Of a stretch of 34,165 nt of DNA, positions 32,083-34,165 are shown in pieces; position 1 is the stretch's first letter, and each line of letters starts with the position of its first letter. Source of the stretch: an uncultured Alistipes sp. (GTDB lineage Bacteria; Bacteroidota; Bacteroidia; Bacteroidales; Rikenellaceae); assembly GCA_910587675.1 (NCBI GenBank), contig CAJUMU010000019.1:1-34165 (forward strand), in the 5' to 3' direction. A program made the translations under genes and the position numbers. The notes below the pieces were generated by a model that did not search any database, had not been told where the DNA came from, and was given only the letters and a program-made list of their open reading frames with translations.

Positions 32083-32222
32083 CCGCGGTGAAACGATTTC
32101 GGGGTCGGCCTCGCGACTTCGCTAAATCGGATGCCTTCGGCACTTTTGAAGCAATCAAAAGGTCTCCGATTTTACGCTTCGTCGCCGCAGCCGCCCTTTG
32201 TCCGAAATCGTTCCTGCCGCGG
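32083..32222. repeat. 140-bp foldback element
   Basis: The terminal arms are CCGCGG (32083-32088) with CCGCGG (32217-32222), and AACGATTTCGG (32092-32102) with CCGAAATCGTT (32202-32212), all perfect. Inside, AAATCGGA pairs with TCCGATTT, and CTCGCGACTTCG with an imperfect partner. No open frame is evident. It resembles a MITE-like or REP-like structure, but I cannot see a second copy in the window. Confidence 0.65.
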
Positions 32223-32247
32223 GATTAGCTAACGCACGTGAATTAAT

Positions 32248-32340
32248 GCGGTTCGAAGAACCGCGCGGGCCGCAGCCTCCCGCCAGCGGAGGCCCGCTAT
32301 TCGCATTCGCTCATTGCGCGAGCCCCGCAGGCTGCTGCCC
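32248..32340 (-). repeat. Dispersed foldback repeat, type 1, copy E (inverted)
   Basis: Read on the minus strand, it has GGGCAGCAGCCTGCGG, then GCGGGCCTCCGC, GAGGCTGCGGCCC and the tail hairpin GCGGTTC-TTC-GAACCGC (32264-32248). It faces copy D, so the two enclose the palindrome and the 140-bp foldback element. Confidence 0.85.
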
Positions 32341-32361
32341 GAATATATTATAAAGGTATTT

Positions 32362-32453
32362 GCGACTCTCCGAGTCGCGCAGTTCGCCGCCGCCCCACTG
32401 CGGCGGACTGCAACTCGCTTTACGCTCGTTTGCGTCCTCCGCCGTCGGCGAAC
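32362..32453 (-). repeat. Dispersed foldback repeat, type 2, copy G
   Basis: Read on the minus strand, GTTCGCCGACGGCGG and GGCGGCGAAC form the outer arms and GAGTTGCAGTCCGCCGCAG is shared with copy F. The tail hairpin is GCGACTC-GGA-GAGTCGC (32378-32362). Copy F has the GGTTC/GAACC form of the same stem, so both sides of the stem differ together. Confidence 0.8.
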
Positions 32454-32520
32454 AGCTCTCTCCAGAAGCCCATAATCCTCAAAAAAAACACAAATAACAA
32501 CAAAAAAAGCACGCAAATTG

Positions 32521-32830
32521 TTGTACGATACAATTATTTGTACTACTTTTGGGACAAGCGATCCGTCGAAATACGACGTGAATCGCGTTGCTGTTGCCAA
32601 AAACCGTGGAAAGTAGAAAGCAAGACAGCAATAAGAGGATGTCCCGTCGGGTCGTTACCACGTCCCGATTGGTAAGAGTACATCGAACGCACTGCGCCAT
32701 GACGGGCGTGGGCCTCTTGTGTTATGAAGTTCTTGCTGGTTTTTCCACGGACCGTTGGCGACATAGTAACGCAAGCGCGCTTTATGCGCGGGCTTATCCT
32801 CTTAAGTCAGGTTCACGTTTCGTCTTTTGT
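32521..32830 (+). ncRNA. Candidate structured RNA with its own promoter
   Basis: A promoter is visible: TTG 32521-32523, then 20 bp, then TACTTTTG 32544-32551. TTGTA-CGA-TACAA (32521-32533) overlaps the -33 site as a dyad. Downstream is dense complementarity: GCGAT/ATCGC with CGTCG/CGACG inside (32558-32586), TTGCTGT/ACAGCAA (32588-32594 with 32625-32631), CCACG and CCCG with CGGG and CGTGG (32658-32667 with 32703-32711), and CGCGC/GCGCG (32776-32790). Two long-range 9-bp pairings interlock as a pseudoknot: CCGTGGAAA 32604-32612 with 32742-32750, and TAAGAGGAT 32632-32640 with 32796-32804. No RNA family was recognised. Confidence 0.4.
32724..32795 (+). pseudogene. Possible N-terminal remnant of a glycosyltransferase family 9 gene
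   Basis: From the ATG at 32724 the frame reads MKFLLVFPRTVGDIVTQARF followed by MRGL. This fits the heptosyltransferase (GT9) N-terminal pattern MKxLLIxxxSxGDIVxxxxxxRxL. The similarity stops after about 24 residues, and the frame then runs into repeat sequence with a stop at 32909. If real, it is the truncated start of an envelope-glycan transferase. It overlaps the candidate structured RNA, so at least one of the two readings may be wrong. Confidence 0.25.
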
Positions 32831-32864
32831 TATTTTATGCGGGTCGCATAACTTAAAGACAAAA

Positions 32865-32915
32865 AGTTATGCTATCTTTGCAAAAGAGGACGGTTCCAGA
32901 ACCGTGTAACATATT
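32865..32915 (+). repeat. Promoter-hairpin module, copy 1 (short)
   Basis: It has TATCTTTG (32873-32880, exact -7 match), CAAAAGAGG, the hairpin ACGGTTC-CA-GAACCGT (32890-32905) and GTAACATATT. It ends next to the 3' end of the first XRE gene, so later hairpins of the module are missing. GCATAACT (32846-32853) and AGTTATGC (32865-32872) form an 8-bp dyad just upstream of the -7 site. Confidence 0.75.
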
Positions 32916-32927
32916 ATATTTAAATGA

Positions 32928-33176
32928 TTATTCCTCTTTAGACGGGTAATCCATCGGTGCGAAAAACTCGGCGATAGAAATATTGTAAAGTTTGCAGAGT
33001 TTTAATACAGACCGTAATGTAGGAGTCGAATCTCCTGTTTCATATCTTGAGATATCCAAATGAGTGGATTCAATCAACTCTTCTTGCGAGTAATCGTGTT
33101 CACAACGAAGTTGTTGCAGACGATCGATCAGCAACTTCTGAAAAACAGCATCCCAGTATTTGGTCTCTTTTTTCAC
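32928..33176 (-). CDS. Small XRE-type helix-turn-helix regulator 1
   Basis: This 82-residue protein (GTG start at 33176) consists of one Cro/CI-type DNA-binding domain: RLQQLRCEHDYSQEELIEST with recognition region HLDISRYETGDSTPTLRSVL, then LCKLYNISIAEFFAP. It would bind DNA as a dimer and probably regulate nearby promoters, including its own. A TTG at 33197 in the same frame is an alternative start adding seven residues. GTG is preferred because TTTCTTTTG (33190-33182) looks like a weak -7 element just before it and CTTTTGCAAAAG is a 12-bp palindrome there. The AT-rich composition differs from the chromosome to the left. Confidence 0.8.
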   Translation of the reverse strand: MKKETKYWDAVFQKLLIDRLQQLRCEHDYSQEELIESTHLDISRYETGDSTPTLRSVLKLCKLYNISIAEFFAPMDYPSKEE

Positions 33177-33209
33177 TTTTGCAAAAGAAAGCTGCAAACA
33201 ACAATTTTA

Positions 33210-33360
33210 TAAACACACAAATTATGCTCTCTTTGCAAAAGAGGACGGTTCCGTAACCGTTAACATATTTTCTAAAGGTTAGGACAAACCTTTATGCCTA
33301 TGACAAACTCGCGACTATCATTCTTATGATAGGTTTTCTCGGTATAATTTTGTCTGACTA
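33210..33360 (+). ncRNA. Promoter-hairpin module, copy 2
   Basis: Starting at ATAAA (33210), it carries TCTCTTTG (33228-33235, one mismatch to the -7 element), CAAAAGAGG, hairpin 1 ACGGTT-CCGT-AACCGT (33245-33260), hairpin 2 TAAAGGTT-AGGACA-AACCTTTA (33273-33294) and hairpin 3 CTATCAT-TCTT-ATGATAG (33315-33332). It ends in ATTTTGTCTGA. Copy 3 has the same three hairpins in the same order. It is probably a short transcript antisense-oriented to the XRE genes. An alternative is a leader with the tiny frame MLSLQKRTVP. Confidence 0.55.
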
Positions 33361-33410
33361 TCAAATCCAGTCCCGAAAAACAGTCATAAAAATCTTTTCG
33401 TTTTTACGTA

Positions 33411-33638
33411 CTATTTCTCGTATTCAATACCTCGAAAAAATTCTTCTAAAGGTATCTCATAAAAATTACAAAGCACTGTCAACAAAACTACGGTGATATT
33501 GGTCTCCCCGACTTCGTACAAACCGACATTCACTCCAATTCGATCTGTTACCACCTCTTGTGTATAACCTCGTTCGACTCGGAGTTGCTTCAATCGAGTT
33601 CCGATGGAGCGTAATAATTTGTCGTTTTTGTGCTTCAC
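33411..33638 (-). CDS. Small XRE-type helix-turn-helix regulator 2
   Basis: This 75-residue protein (GTG start at 33638) is a single Cro/CI-type domain: RLKQLRVERGYTQEVVTDRI, then GVNVGLYEVGETNITVVLLT and LCNFYEIPLEEFFRGIEYEK. It shares the LKQLRxERxYTQEEL-type first helix and the C-terminal FYEI-EFF layout with regulator 1, but is clearly a separate sequence. Upstream on the minus strand, GTTCTTTG (33659-33652) followed by CAAAAAAC resembles a weak -7 element in the same place as in regulator 1. It lies between module copies 2 and 3, in AT-rich sequence. Confidence 0.8.
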   Translation of the reverse strand: MKHKNDKLLRSIGTRLKQLRVERGYTQEVVTDRIGVNVGLYEVGETNITVVLLTVLCNFYEIPLEEFFRGIEYEK

Positions 33639-33685
33639 GATATGTTTTTTGCAAAGAACACTCCGAACGGGTTATTTTTGCTCCT

Positions 33686-33784
33686 ATGAATTCGTATGTA
33701 AAAATAATTTTGATTATATTTGTCGTCGAGATACTGATAAATATTGTAATTATGTTATCTTTGCAAAAGAGGACGGTTCCGTAA
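33686..33784 (+). CDS. Possible 32-residue hydrophobic peptide
   Basis: From the ATG at 33686 the frame encodes MNSYVKIILIIFVVEILINI followed by VIMLSLQKRTVP and a stop. The first 24 residues form one strongly hydrophobic segment and the end is basic. Its last ten residues are encoded in the module repeat and also occur in frame in copy 2. Small membrane peptides of this kind can be type I toxins or regulatory leaders, but it may be a chance frame in AT-rich DNA. It shares no overlap with regulator 2. Confidence 0.25.
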   Translation: MNSYVKIILIIFVVEILINIVIMLSLQKRTVP

Positions 33785-33893
33785 CCGTTTAACATATTCT
33801 AAAGGTTAGGACAAACCTTTATGCCTACAGTAAACTTCCGACTATTATAGCGATATAATAGGTTTAGAATTGGTGTAAATTTTGTCTGAAACC
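33740..33893 (+). ncRNA. Promoter-hairpin module, copy 3
   Basis: It has an exact -7 element TATCTTTG (33756-33763), CAAAAGAGG, hairpin 1 ACGGTT-CCGT-AACCGT (33773-33788), hairpin 2 TAAAGGTT-AGGACA-AACCTTTA (33800-33821) and hairpin 3 CTATTAT-AGCGAT-ATAATAG (33842-33861). Compared with copy 2, hairpin 3 has a C-G pair replaced by T-A, with the loop changed as well. It ends in AATTTTGTCTGAAACCC. The transcript probably continues to the terminator near 34002, in front of the gene at 34048. Confidence 0.6.
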
Positions 33894-33972
33894 CTTGCTA
33901 TGCCTGCGGCACAAGCCGCGGGCGGGCACGGGCGTAAGGGCAGCTACCAATTCGAGGCTCGCAAGGCCGGTC

Positions 33973-34002
33973 AGAGGGGCTGCACCTGCGCCCTCTCTTT
34001 TT
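33973..34002 (+). terminator. Terminator or attenuator before the gene at 34048
   Basis: AGAGGG (33973-33978) pairs with CCCTCT (33991-33996), extended by GC/GC with one bulge, and then CTTTTT follows. With the module-3 promoter upstream, it could end a free-standing RNA of about 240 nt or attenuate the downstream gene. The stretch 33894-33972 is suddenly GC-rich and holds further short foldbacks such as TGCGGCACAAGCCGC. Confidence 0.55.
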
Positions 34003-34047
34003 CAATTCGGGCGCGTCTTATCTTTCACTCTGCCCGAAACAAACCCC

Positions 34048-34165
34048 ATGAACCGTAACAATCGCGAGTTTTACAACGACATCGTCGCAAAGATCATCGA
34101 ACAGCTTAAAAAACACCCCTATACGGAGATCGTAGAGGGCGATTTGTTCGTCGGTGTAACGAAAA
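34048..34165 (+). CDS. Start of an unidentified gene, cut by the window end
   Basis: The frame from ATG 34048 is open to the end and encodes 39 residues: MNRNNREFYNDIVAKIIEQL followed by KKHPYTEIVEGDLFVGVTK. The sequence is well-composed, with GC-rich third positions similar to chromosomal genes, and looks like real coding DNA. I do not recognise the family. It follows the module-3 RNA and terminator, so that leader may regulate it. Confidence 0.5.
   Translation, partial: MNRNNREFYNDIVAKIIEQLKKHPYTEIVEGDLFVGVTK

Noticed and set aside
32229..32764. Several short open frames on both strands over the repeats and candidate RNA
   Set aside because: They follow the palindromic repeats or the RNA stems, use rare compositions rich in Arg and Cys, and have no family resemblance.
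32521..32830. RNase P RNA, tmRNA, SRP RNA or 6S RNA
   Set aside because: The hallmark sequences of RNase P (GAGGAAAGTCC), tmRNA (tRNA-like ends), SRP (GGAAGCAGCC-like) are absent, and an interlocked pseudoknot does not fit 6S RNA.
32865..33893. CRISPR array interpretation of the three repeated blocks
   Set aside because: There are only three copies, hundreds of bases apart, with genes between them and similarity extending beyond a fixed repeat length; no spacers of uniform size.

Overview
The window looks like a piece of a Bacteroidales chromosome, most likely an Alistipes-like Rikenellaceae. It is GC-rich, has a SusC/SusD/SusE-type outer-membrane system, a GroESL pair ending in the usual GGM tail, and no Shine-Dalgarno-like leaders. 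At least nine intergenic sites match the Bacteroidetes -7 element TAnnTTTG. The genus is an inference from composition and gene content.

Left part (1-8.6 kb): a minus-strand operon susC-susD-susE ends in a strong terminator at 255-288. A cytoplasmic GH13 alpha-amylase-family enzyme points the other way, so this is a small glycan-uptake locus without a recognisable regulator. Next come a TPM-domain membrane protein and a LemA lipoprotein (8.6-10.2 kb), then a Gfo/Idh/MocA oxidoreductase. Convergent to it is a six-gene minus-strand housekeeping run (19.4 to 11.3 kb): tricorn-like protease, murB, tilS, holA, a class-IV aminotransferase-fold protein without its catalytic lysine, and DoxX. A divergent promoter pair separates this run from a DUF4301 gene. 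Then follow tRNA-His, a heparinase II/III-type lyase, groES-groEL, a ThuA-domain protein, an NhaD/ArsB-type antiporter, coaD, lpxD, a TlpA-like thioredoxin lipoprotein and ruvC.

Right end (31.9-34.2 kb): conventional genes stop and the sequence becomes repeat-rich and then AT-rich. There is a cluster of foldback repeats, a possible structured RNA of about 280 nt with its own promoter, a possible glycosyltransferase-9 remnant, and a module found three times. That module has a TATCTTTG-type promoter followed by small hairpins, and copies 1/2 and 2/3 are separated by two small XRE-type regulators encoded on the opposite strand. A further gene begins at 34048 and leaves the window. This looks like the edge of an accessory island.

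The most unusual signals are two. (1) Seven dispersed intergenic elements of about 90 bp, in two body types, all end in a small hairpin whose stem changes in a compensatory way between copies. (2) The promoter-hairpin/XRE module has a third hairpin with a compensatory C-G to T-A change between copies. Both suggest selection on DNA or RNA structure. Other points of interest are a sigma-54-like promoter with dyads upstream of groES, the class-IV protein lacking its lysine, a nearly leaderless ruvC, and G/C homopolymer runs in the first codons or upstream regions of envelope genes.
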